Source: Deltaproteobacteria bacterium
GTDB lineage: Bacteria > Desulfobacterota > GWC2-55-46 > UBA9637
Assembly: GCA_016234985.1 (NCBI GenBank)
Contig: JACRNK010000110.1
Location: 1 to 13,860 of the forward strand
Reading direction: 5' to 3'
Length of the DNA: 13,860 nt
The notes beneath the pieces are model-generated. The model was not told the origin of the DNA. It saw only the letters and a program-made list of their open reading frames with translations, and did no database searches. Below are positions 1 to 6,512 of the stretch, in pieces (position 1 is the stretch's first letter; each line of letters opens with the position of its first letter). A program made the position numbers and the translations under genes.

Positions 1-539
1 AGACTCTTTTTATCTTTGAGCAGCAAACCTTCTCTGTCAGATGAATGCGGACTATGACAGGCTGTGCATCTTCCTTTTTTTACTTCAGGATGAACATTCT
101 TCTTGGCTATTACGCCTTCTCTTGGATGACATGAAAAACATGTTTCTCCTTCTGCCTTTTTCAACAAGCCTTTTCTATCTGATGAGTGCGCATTATGACA
201 GGAAAGACAGTTTCCTTCTTCAACAGGCTTGTGCACAATCGCATCTGTGAAGCCTTTTTTCCGGTCATGGCAGTTGTAACAGAGATCTCCGCCTGTATAT
301 GCTAAAAGGCCAGGGTGCTTTGATGTATGAGGGTTGTGACACCATGTGCATTTACCGTCCTTAACAGGTTGATGCACCGTTGCCTTCTTAGTCAATTCAT
401 CCACTTTTTTTGAGTGGCATTCGAGGCAAAGTCCTTTGGTATCCTTAACAGCCTTTGCATAGAGCGCCGCCGGCTGAAGGCAAGCAACAATAAACAGTAG
501 ACAACAAGCGGTTAGCAGTAAGCGATGAGAGGGTTTCAT
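1..539 (-). CDS. Multiheme c-type cytochrome, C-terminus cut by window edge
   Basis: An open frame starts at ATG 539-537 and runs off the left edge, so 179 codons are visible. AAGGAG lies a few bases upstream of the ATG. The N-terminus is a signal peptide (MKPSHR, then a Leu/Ala/Cys-rich core). It could be cut as a lipoprotein at C20 (I-V-A-C) or by signal peptidase I after LYA. Six CXXCH heme motifs follow: CLECH (38-42), CTWCH, CYNCH, CLSCH, CFSCH and CTACH. They are spaced about 24 residues apart, with the alternating pattern CxxCHxxHxS... then CYxCH typical of the doubled-CXXCH cytochrome family, so an exported electron carrier is expected. It follows the 26-heme gene by 87 bases on the same strand and shares its repeat style, so the two probably arose from a common ancestor and may be co-transcribed. 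Total heme number and length cannot be known from this window. Confidence 0.9.
   Translation of the reverse strand, partial: MKPSHRLLLTACCLLFIVACLQPAALYAKAVKDTKGLCLECHSKKVDELTKKATVHQPVKDGKCTWCHNPHTSKHPGLLAYTGGDLCYNCHDRKKGFTDAIVHKPVEEGNCLSCHNAHSSDRKGLLKKAEGETCFSCHPREGVIAKKNVHPEVKKGRCTACHSPHSSDREGLLLKDKKS
493..534. repeat. Degenerate 7-bp tandem repeat inside a signal-peptide coding region
   Basis: On the plus strand the units AACAGTA, GACAACA, AGCGGTT, AGCAGTA, AGCGATG and AGAGGGT follow one another in 7-base register. Read on the minus strand they include TACTGTT and TACTGCT. These units encode part of the signal peptide of the partial cytochrome. The same two heptamers recur at 13568-13602 in another gene's signal peptide. 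Confidence 0.5.
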
Positions 540-569
540 TTCTTCAGTTTCTCCTTCATGGTTTAGGCT

Positions 570-611
570 AAGGTTGAGAAAATTTCTTTTCCTGATTTAA
601 TTCTCAACCTT
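570..611 (-). other. 11-bp perfect inverted repeat between two cytochrome genes
   Basis: Positions 570-580 (AAGGTTGAGAA) are exactly complementary to 601-611 (TTCTCAACCTT), with a 20-base AT-rich loop. The hairpin lies 15 bases past the stop of the 26-heme gene and 30 bases before the start of the next cytochrome. No T-run follows on the minus strand, so it does not look like a classical Rho-independent terminator. It could be an intercistronic mRNA-stability or processing element, or a remnant of a small dispersed repeat. The inverted repeat is seen directly; its role is unknown. Confidence 0.6.
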
Positions 612-626
612 GACTCCTTGCCTCTC

Positions 627-2570
627 TTAAAGTTTTTTATGGCACCTGTCGCATTCACCTTTTTCAAAAGGGGCATGCATTGTCTTATGTAAAAGCCTCT
701 TATCCTTGCCTGCATGAGGCTCATGGCAGCCGAGGCAGTCAGCGCCTTTTATAGAGATATTACCATGCGCTTTCATAAATTTTGCATCATCCTGATTTGC
801 GTGGCATGTATTACAGAGCGTATCTCCTTTAGCAATCAGCAACCCTCTCTCATTTGCGTAGTGCGCAGAATGGCATTTCTGGCAATCTCCGTCTGTAACA
901 GGCTTATGGGTAACAATATCCTTTTCCTTTAAACTTTTCTCAAATTCGGAATGGCAGGAAAGACACAGGCTTTTGAGCGGCCGCGGCAAAAGACCCTTTA
1001 TTTTGCTGCCGTGCGGCCTGTGGCAGGCGACACATTTTTCATTAAGCGCCGGCTTATGCGGATATTTTGCAATCTGAAAACCAATCTTGGTGTCTTTATG
1101 ACAGCCATAACAAAGCCTTCCGCCTTCTTCTATCAATTGTTTTATGTTATTGCTGGCATGCGCATCATGACAACTGAGGCATTTACCTTCCTTAAAGACA
1201 GGGTGGCTTCCATCTCCTTCTGAATTTATATTCTTTAGCAAAGAGGAATGGCATTTAAAGCATAACTCCTCTTGCTTTAGCAAGGTAAGCTTTTTTGTCT
1301 CGGTTGCATGCGGATTGTGGCAGGCAGTGCATGCGCCTTCTCTCACCTTGGGGTGCCTTGTTACCTTATCAAATTTCTTTTTCTCCAGGCTGTGGCAGCT
1401 ATAACACAGATCTCCAAGCGGTGAAACCAACTCAAATTTATAGTCTGATGCATGCGCATCATGGCACGGCAAACAACTATCCTGAGCAACAGGGGCATGC
1501 GTTACTGCCTTAACAAAGCCATCCTTATTATGACACTTATAACAAAGTTCTGCGCCAACTGCTCTGAGCACATCTTTATTGTCTGAGGCATGCGGCTCAT
1601 GGCATCCGGAGCAGTTTCCCTTTGCTATTGCAGTATGGGTAAATTTCTTCGCATGTTTCTTTTCTGTATCTTTGTGACAACTATAGCAGAGCGGTTTTTC
1701 CGCTATTAAAAGTTCATTCTTTTGGTCAGATGCGTGAGGGCTGTGGCAAACCGTGCAATCTCCTTTGAGAACAGGCGAATGGATATGCATCTTTTTAAAC
1801 CCATTTTCCTGGCCGGTATGACAACTATAACAAAGTTTATCAGCCTTAAGCCTTGTTTTTAACGGTTCTTTTGAATCAGTAGGATTATGACAATCGCTGC
1901 ATTTTCTCTGGCCGAATGGTCCATGAGTATATTCTCTTACAAGTTTATCTCCTGATGAGGAATGTGGGGTATGACATGAAAGACAGTTAGTTCCTGCCAC
2001 CTTGTAATTAAAGTGCGCATCTGTAAATTTTGTGGCATTTACATCATGGCACTTTTCGCATAACTTGTTGCCTTTATCAAGCAGGTTATAGCCATGCTCC
2101 GAAGAATGGGGATTGTGGCAGTTATCGCAGCCATCTGTAACTGCCTTGTGCACGGTCTTTTTTGTAAAAGGTTCCTTTGCATGGCAAAGATAGCACAAGT
2201 CATTTCCTGATATCCTTGCAAGCCCCTTTAACTTTGAAGAATGTGGATTATGACATTTGAGGCATACACCTTGCGTTAATGGTGTATGTAGAGGCGCCTT
2301 TTCAAGTTTTGGCCTGTCCTTTTCGTGGCACTGATAGCAGAGTTTTGCATCTTTCTCCTTTAGTTTTAACGCCCCGATAAGGCCGTGCGGTATGTGACAA
2401 TCTTCGCATTTGTTGTCGGCGAGAGGCTTGTGGAGTTTCCCCTCCTTATATTTCAACATCTCCTTCTGGTGGCACTCTGCACAAGACTTTCTGACTACCC
2501 TCGGCATACAACCGGTCAGCGCCAAAGCCGCCACAAGGGTTACCAACAACAAAAAGCGAATAGACTTCAA
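627..2570 (-). CDS. 26-heme c-type cytochrome, outer-membrane lipoprotein
   Basis: Predicted product is 647 aa with 26 CXXCH motifs, from CAECH near residue 30 to CDRCH at 640-644, about one heme per 25 residues. Most of the chain repeats a pair: CxxCH followed by xPH or xAH and S/A-S, then LCYxCH. This is the doubled-CXXCH cytochrome pattern and suggests growth by tandem duplication. The N-terminus is a short signal peptide (MKSIRF, hydrophobic core) ending in lipobox L-T-G-C with C21, so a lipid-anchored periplasmic or surface protein is expected. I chose the TTG start at 2570-2568 because GGGAGGG sits six bases upstream and it gives a normal lipoprotein leader. An upstream in-frame TTG at 2609 would add 13 residues and has a weaker ribosome site. 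The prolyl isomerase gene ends at 2613, just upstream. Likely role: long-range electron transfer across or outside the outer membrane (inferred). Heme attachment needs the Ccm machinery, which is not in this window. Confidence 0.93.
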   Translation of the reverse strand: MKSIRFLLLVTLVAALALTGCMPRVVRKSCAECHQKEMLKYKEGKLHKPLADNKCEDCHIPHGLIGALKLKEKDAKLCYQCHEKDRPKLEKAPLHTPLTQGVCLKCHNPHSSKLKGLARISGNDLCYLCHAKEPFTKKTVHKAVTDGCDNCHNPHSSEHGYNLLDKGNKLCEKCHDVNATKFTDAHFNYKVAGTNCLSCHTPHSSSGDKLVREYTHGPFGQRKCSDCHNPTDSKEPLKTRLKADKLCYSCHTGQENGFKKMHIHSPVLKGDCTVCHSPHASDQKNELLIAEKPLCYSCHKDTEKKHAKKFTHTAIAKGNCSGCHEPHASDNKDVLRAVGAELCYKCHNKDGFVKAVTHAPVAQDSCLPCHDAHASDYKFELVSPLGDLCYSCHSLEKKKFDKVTRHPKVREGACTACHNPHATETKKLTLLKQEELCFKCHSSLLKNINSEGDGSHPVFKEGKCLSCHDAHASNNIKQLIEEGGRLCYGCHKDTKIGFQIAKYPHKPALNEKCVACHRPHGSKIKGLLPRPLKSLCLSCHSEFEKSLKEKDIVTHKPVTDGDCQKCHSAHYANERGLLIAKGDTLCNTCHANQDDAKFMKAHGNISIKGADCLGCHEPHAGKDKRLLHKTMHAPFEKGECDRCHKKL

Positions 2571-2576
2571 TCTTTT

Positions 2577-2583
2577 CCCTCCC
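2577..2583 (-). promoter_or_regulatory. Ribosome binding site that sets the 26-heme cytochrome start
   Basis: GGGAGGG on the minus strand lies six bases before TTG 2570-2568. This is why the shorter start is preferred over the TTG at 2609. Confidence 0.6.
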
Positions 2584-2612
2584 GATACGTTGTCGCTAAA
2601 TTGCCGCAAGGC

Positions 2613-4169
2613 TTACCTGCCCTGCATCCTGTCAAGTTCTTTCTGATCTATTTCTATCGGCACAGTTTCCCTTAACCGTTTGACATACCCATTTAACGTG
2701 GCATTAAACTTTTCCCTGCCGATTGCCATATCTATTTCATTTCGCACAGTATCAAGCGGCACATAGGCGCCTTTTTCAAGGCCGCGAAACTCTATAATCG
2801 CATAACCACCCTGCAATGGAAATGGCCCTAATATCTCGCCTTCCTTTGCTTCATGAATAGCCTTATTAATATCATCTGAGATCTGGTTTGTCGGCACCCA
2901 ACCAATATCACCGCCTTTATCTCTGGAAGGGTCAACTGATTTTTCTCTTGCAAGATATGAAAAATCACCGCCTTTTTTAATGTCATCAAATATAGCCTTT
3001 GCCTCATCCTCATTCATCAAATGTATCATCCTTAAGCTTACCCTGTCGGACTCCTTGTATTTTTCCTGGTTTACCTTATAATATCCCAAAATATCCGCCT
3101 CGTCAACTTTTATTGCAGGAAGGACAGCCTTTCTCTTGAACTGCTCTATAAGTTGCTGTTCCATATATTTCTTTGTCTTGGACTTGATCCCTTCATCATC
3201 TTCGTAACCTCTGTTTATCGCCTCCTGATCAAGAATCTTATAGAGGATAAGCCTTTCAATGATATTCTTTTTTGCATCATCATCCTGTGTCTTAGAAACA
3301 TTCAACTCTCGCAACACATCTATACCTAATATGGATTCGCCATTCACATCTGCAACAACTTTGCTAAAAAGTTCAGTTTTATCGCGGGATAATGCATTTA
3401 AAATCTCCGTCTCTATTTTCACCTTTGCCTTTTTTTTAAGTTCATCAAAATACTCCTTCTCCCTTGCCCGCGATTTCATGTCAAAAAAACCCTTTCTAAT
3501 CGCTTCCCTGTCTCTGGCCGACATCTTCGGAGTCTCTTCTTTTTTATCTGAGGTATCGGCTTCTTTCTTTGCATCTTCCTTTGACGCATCTACCTTTTCT
3601 TTTTCAGGCTTTTCTTTATCAGCTTTCTCTTTATCAGCCGCTTTATGGGCCTCTTTCTTTTCTTCCTCTTTCTTCTTTGTTTGCTCCTGATAATAGTCTT
3701 CTATTTCTTTATCTTCAACCTTTATCTTGTTAAATATTTCATCCTGACGCAATTTATCAAGGTATAAATTCAATGTATAATTATCCATAGCCATTATAAA
3801 ATCTGTTTCTTTGTCAAGCCCAAGATTTTTAGCCTCTATAATCATGAGCTTATTATCTATAAGCTCATTTAGAAATTTGCCAAAATCCTGCATTGCAAAA
3901 GACGTTTGCTCAGAAAGGGCCTTGCCTGCGCGACTGCTCTTGTGCAGCTTATTTATCTCTTCTAACAGTTCATCCTTTGTAATAATCTCTTCCCCGACCC
4001 TGGCAATATACGTCTCCTTTTTCTTGGAGGTAAATGGCCAGAACCCCGAAGAATCCGCAGGATTAAGCACAACTGCTAAAAATGTTAGCGCTAATGTCAA
4101 GCAAAAAACATTCCTTAAACACACAACTTTAAACTCATATCTTGTAGCTCCTGACTTCCGTATCATCAT
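2613..4169 (-). CDS. SurA/PpiC-type peptidyl-prolyl cis-trans isomerase, exported
   Basis: The 518-aa product has an N-terminal basic stretch and a hydrophobic segment (about 20-36) without a clear lipobox, so it is a signal peptide or anchor. Residues 55-160 resemble the SurA N-terminal chaperone module. About 163-216 is an extremely Lys/Glu/Asp/Ala-rich, low-complexity insert. A second segment beginning near 272 (VADVNGESILGIDVLRELN) resembles the first module (IARVGEEIITKDELLEEIN at 56-74). The parvulin/PpiC rotamase domain spans about 376-465, with the family signatures GGDFSYLAREKS and KGGDIGW and the end motif GYAIIEF. The start ATG overlaps the stop of the upstream lipoprotein gene by four bases (ATGA), and a second ATG follows at once. 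Proteins of this type fold outer-membrane or secreted proteins. Its place directly before the 26-heme gene suggests that cytochrome as a client (inference). Confidence 0.9.
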   Translation of the reverse strand: MMIRKSGATRYEFKVVCLRNVFCLTLALTFLAVVLNPADSSGFWPFTSKKKETYIARVGEEIITKDELLEEINKLHKSSRAGKALSEQTSFAMQDFGKFLNELIDNKLMIIEAKNLGLDKETDFIMAMDNYTLNLYLDKLRQDEIFNKIKVEDKEIEDYYQEQTKKKEEEKKEAHKAADKEKADKEKPEKEKVDASKEDAKKEADTSDKKEETPKMSARDREAIRKGFFDMKSRAREKEYFDELKKKAKVKIETEILNALSRDKTELFSKVVADVNGESILGIDVLRELNVSKTQDDDAKKNIIERLILYKILDQEAINRGYEDDEGIKSKTKKYMEQQLIEQFKRKAVLPAIKVDEADILGYYKVNQEKYKESDRVSLRMIHLMNEDEAKAIFDDIKKGGDFSYLAREKSVDPSRDKGGDIGWVPTNQISDDINKAIHEAKEGEILGPFPLQGGYAIIEFRGLEKGAYVPLDTVRNEIDMAIGREKFNATLNGYVKRLRETVPIEIDQKELDRMQGR

Positions 4170-4777
4170 TTTATTGTATCTATCATCTCTCTTACAACCT
4201 TCTGGGTAAGGGTGGTTAATGACCTCACCTCGCCAAGGTCAAGAACAATGATATAATCATCTCCTCTTCTCTTATTCTGGCCGGACCATATGAGCTTGCC
4301 GCTGCTCGAGTCAATCATTCTGGCAGTTATTGAAACTATTGGCACAGGATACGCGCTGCCGCCCTCGGCAAACTCCTCTACCGTGCCTGTCATAACGGCA
4401 TCTACCCCCATCCGCTTGCCTAGAATCGTCAATCTTTCTATCTCTATCTCGCCTATCGTATCCATCCGCTCTTGTATCATAAACTGGGCTATGTTGCCGC
4501 TCTCCTCTACACGAAATCTTCCGCTCTTAAACATCTCAGTAACAAATATATTGGCAACTATTTTGCCTGCATCTCTATAGCCGCTGATATTATAAAAAGG
4601 TAGAATTGCCACTTTTTTTACCTTTATATTTATAGATGTCTCAGACTGAAGAGAATCCCTTGAAGAAACTGTACAGCCTACTATATACAACAATATGGTT
4701 AAAGATAACATTAACACCAAATGAAAACTCTTTAACCAAAACATGGGCTTTAACCTTGATTTTACCACTTCAATCAT
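4166..4777 (-). CDS. CsgG/LpoB-like periplasmic lipoprotein (second copy of the small form)
   Basis: The 203-aa product has a signal peptide ending in lipobox I-V-G-C (C35). The mature part opens with VKKVAILPFYNISG, the first beta-strand signature of the CsgG/LpoB/GNA1162-like fold. It is followed by a GRFRVEE strand, the 'GVDAVMTGTVEEF' strand and 'ARMIDSSSGKLIWSG', all typical of the family. Members of this fold serve as secretion-channel subunits (CsgG), activators of penicillin-binding proteins (LpoB) or assembly lipoproteins, so the exact job cannot be read from sequence. It overlaps both neighbours by four bases (ATGA at 4774-4777 and 4166-4169), which implies translational coupling with the HAMP protein and the PpiC chaperone. 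A second possible start is Met12. It shows clear resemblance to the gene at 8800-9393. Confidence 0.8.
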   Translation of the reverse strand: MIEVVKSRLKPMFWLKSFHLVLMLSLTILLYIVGCTVSSRDSLQSETSINIKVKKVAILPFYNISGYRDAGKIVANIFVTEMFKSGRFRVEESGNIAQFMIQERMDTIGEIEIERLTILGKRMGVDAVMTGTVEEFAEGGSAYPVPIVSITARMIDSSSGKLIWSGQNKRRGDDYIIVLDLGEVRSLTTLTQKVVREMIDTIK

Positions 4778-5256
4778 AATCTAAATTCTTTAACAGCCTC
4801 TTCTATTTTTTTCGTAAGTTCTGATAGCTTCTTTATATGCTCCTCTCCTCCCTTATTCGCATTGCCGGAAAGAGAAACAAGCTCATCTGATGCCGCCTTA
4901 ATCTTCCCAATCTTTAATTTAAGTTTTTCAATCATAATATTCAATGCATCGGCAAGCTCTCCAACCTCATCGCCCTTACGAAGCGAAAATTTCACAGTAA
5001 GGTCGCCATCTCCCACTCTTTCCTTTAGCTCTCTCTCCATCCTATACAAAGGCCCTGCTATCCTGTGCGGGAAAAAAACCGCCATGACAAAAGCCATAAC
5101 AATACCGATGGCAAGGGCAATTATAATGGCCGGAAGCAGCAAATCCAGAAAGCTTCTTGCCTGGATATGGAACTGTTTAAATGACTGACCAATCTCCTGA
5201 TTGCTGTAAAAGTAAAAGAAAGCAGCGTTTATAACGCTTCTTCTATTTTTACTCAT
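4774..5256 (-). CDS. Single-pass membrane protein with HAMP domain
   Basis: The 160-aa product has an N-terminal region (1-36) with no obvious domain, one strong transmembrane helix (about 37-62), and then a HAMP domain (about 62-115). The HAMP region contains the hallmarks P-H-R-I-A-G-P-L-Y, G-D-G-D-L and K-G-D-E-V-G-E-L-A-D-A-L-N. A helical, probably coiled-coil tail runs from about 105 to 160. There is no methyl-accepting, kinase, GGDEF or other output domain, and no clear second transmembrane helix enclosing a sensor loop. The start is firm: GGAGG lies five bases before ATG 5256. It is the first gene of a group with the lipoprotein, PpiC and cytochrome genes, and a sigma70-like promoter lies just upstream. 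Stand-alone HAMP proteins occur beside cytochrome genes in some anaerobes, but the role is unknown. Confidence 0.85.
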   Translation of the reverse strand: MSKNRRSVINAAFFYFYSNQEIGQSFKQFHIQARSFLDLLLPAIIIALAIGIVMAFVMAVFFPHRIAGPLYRMERELKERVGDGDLTVKFSLRKGDEVGELADALNIMIEKLKLKIGKIKAASDELVSLSGNANKGGEEHIKKLSELTKKIEEAVKEFRL

Positions 5257-5285
5257 TATGGCCTCCGTTTATTCGGTTTGCTAGA

Positions 5286-5314
5286 ATAATAAATTCAAAA
5301 TTTCCGCTTTTCAA
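5286..5314 (-). promoter_or_regulatory. Sigma70-like promoter of the HAMP-lipoprotein-PpiC-cytochrome group
   Basis: On the minus strand TTGAAA (5314-5309) and TATTAT (5291-5286) are separated by exactly 17 bases; each differs from consensus at one position. The expected transcription start is near 5279, giving a leader of about 23 bases before ATG 5256. It would drive at least the genes from 5256 down to 627. Confidence 0.6.
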
Positions 5315-5330
5315 TCTTTATTTTACAATG

Positions 5331-5349
5331 CAACATTCACAGAATGTTG
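5331..5349 (-). terminator. Hairpin immediately after the pentaheme cytochrome gene
   Basis: CAACATTC and GAATGTTG form a perfect 8-bp stem with a 3-base loop, starting one base after the TAA of the pentaheme gene. There is no strong U-run on the 3' side, so termination would be weak. The hairpin lies about 17 bases upstream of the -35 box of the next group, so it could also be an operator. Confidence 0.4.
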
Positions 5350-6510
5350 TTATATGTACGGTTCTCCAGTATGACAAGCTATACATAAGTCTCTTTCAAA
5401 ATTCATTCTTGTAAAATGTTTCTTGTTTCCGCCATGGGGATAGTGGCATGTAACGCATGTTATCATACCGCCTTCTATGGTAGGTAGATCAGGTGAAATT
5501 TTTGTTTTTGACCCCTTGCTCCTTATCCCCACAGGGTGCGATGCGCCTTGGGGATGGCACTTAATGCACGCATCTATCCTTGATGCCCTTGCAGGAATGA
5601 GGCCAAAACCATGTTTGTCAATTTCAGCGGGTTCATTAATCGTTAAATATGCCTTAACAGGCTTATCGCTTGAAAATTTAATAAAGATATCTTTTGTTCC
5701 TTTTATCTTAAAAACAGCGGCCTCCTTTATCTGAGGCCGTGTCCGGTCTACAATCTTTACGCCGCCTTCCCCTGTGTTGTTAATCTGCGCAGATGTATCA
5801 AGTATGAAATCGCTTGACGCACCTGTATTACCAAATATATCCCTTGATATTGTGCGGTAATGGTACTGCTTGCCGCTCTTCAGCCCGGTTATCGTTATTT
5901 TATGTCCATTTGCAAATACGTTTTCAGATACTGCTGTTTCACCATATTGGGGGGTTAACCCGTACTCCACAATTGAGTTGGACGGCTTGTCTGTTTCCCA
6001 TTTAATTGTTGCTTCGAGAAATACAGCCTGCCTTATTTCTGTTGTTATTACATTTCTGATGAGAGGCGCCTTCTGGTCGTTATCCATAGAGGCAGCCACA
6101 TTTGATGGTATAAATTGTAAAGGATTAACTGGAGCCTCATTCCCTGCGCCATCCTTCACCTTCAAAGCCACCTGATATTTTCTATCCACGGACAGGTCTT
6201 TTAAAAAAAATATCTGCTCTTTATAACTATCAGGAGAGGCAAGCTCCCACGTCCTTCCTGTCTTAAATCCCCTTAAGATATGGCACAGTTCGCATTTTTC
6301 GTCTTCCACAACAGAATGCCGATACTGCAATGCGGCGATTTTTACATAAACATCATCCAGCTTAAGTTCTGCTGCCTTTGGCCCGGAATGGCAATCCCTG
6401 CAGGCGCCGTCTTTACTCCATGATATGTTCCCTGGCATTATCGACAAAAACCATAATAGAACAATTAAAGCAAGAACCAGGAAAACTGCTGGAAGGCTGT
6501 ACCTCCCCAT
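5350..6510 (-). CDS. Membrane-anchored pentaheme cytochrome with central fibronectin-III-like domain
   Basis: The 386-aa product begins with an uncleaved-looking transmembrane helix (about 5-25). Five CXXCH motifs are present: CRDCH (37-41), CELCH (73-77), CIKCH (315-319), CVTCH (352-356) and CIACH (376-380). Two hemes precede and three follow a heme-free stretch of roughly 235 residues. Within that stretch, about 147-237 reads as a fibronectin-III/purple-acid-phosphatase-N-like beta-sandwich: an APLI...V opening, W-E-T-D-K-P-S-N-S-I-V-E-Y-G, and L-K-S-G-K-Q-Y-H-Y-R. Residues 95-125 and 260-292 also look like beta-sandwich strands. The start ATG is two bases after the stop of the upstream SH3b/CsgG-like gene, so the two are co-transcribed. 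Likely a periplasmic electron carrier tethered to the inner membrane. The partner that reduces it is not known. Confidence 0.88.
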   Translation of the reverse strand: MGRYSLPAVFLVLALIVLLWFLSIMPGNISWSKDGACRDCHSGPKAAELKLDDVYVKIAALQYRHSVVEDEKCELCHILRGFKTGRTWELASPDSYKEQIFFLKDLSVDRKYQVALKVKDGAGNEAPVNPLQFIPSNVAASMDNDQKAPLIRNVITTEIRQAVFLEATIKWETDKPSNSIVEYGLTPQYGETAVSENVFANGHKITITGLKSGKQYHYRTISRDIFGNTGASSDFILDTSAQINNTGEGGVKIVDRTRPQIKEAAVFKIKGTKDIFIKFSSDKPVKAYLTINEPAEIDKHGFGLIPARASRIDACIKCHPQGASHPVGIRSKGSKTKISPDLPTIEGGMITCVTCHYPHGGNKKHFTRMNFERDLCIACHTGEPYI

Positions 6511-6512
6511 AT

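Noticed and set aside
951..1223. Plus-strand open frames opposite the 26-heme gene (also 714-932, 1295-1513, 2385-2675)
   Set aside because: Shadows of the cytochrome gene on the other strand; its intact 26-heme frame explains the whole stretch.
627..2609. Regularly spaced short repeats that could suggest a CRISPR array
   Set aside because: The periodicity comes from CXXCH codons in a coding frame; the units are degenerate and have no conserved direct repeat or unrelated spacers.
3259..3690. Ser/Phe-rich 143-codon plus-strand open frame
   Set aside because: It is the complement of the Lys/Glu-rich insert of the PpiC gene; such codons read as Ser and Phe on the other strand. No start signal and no recognisable domain.
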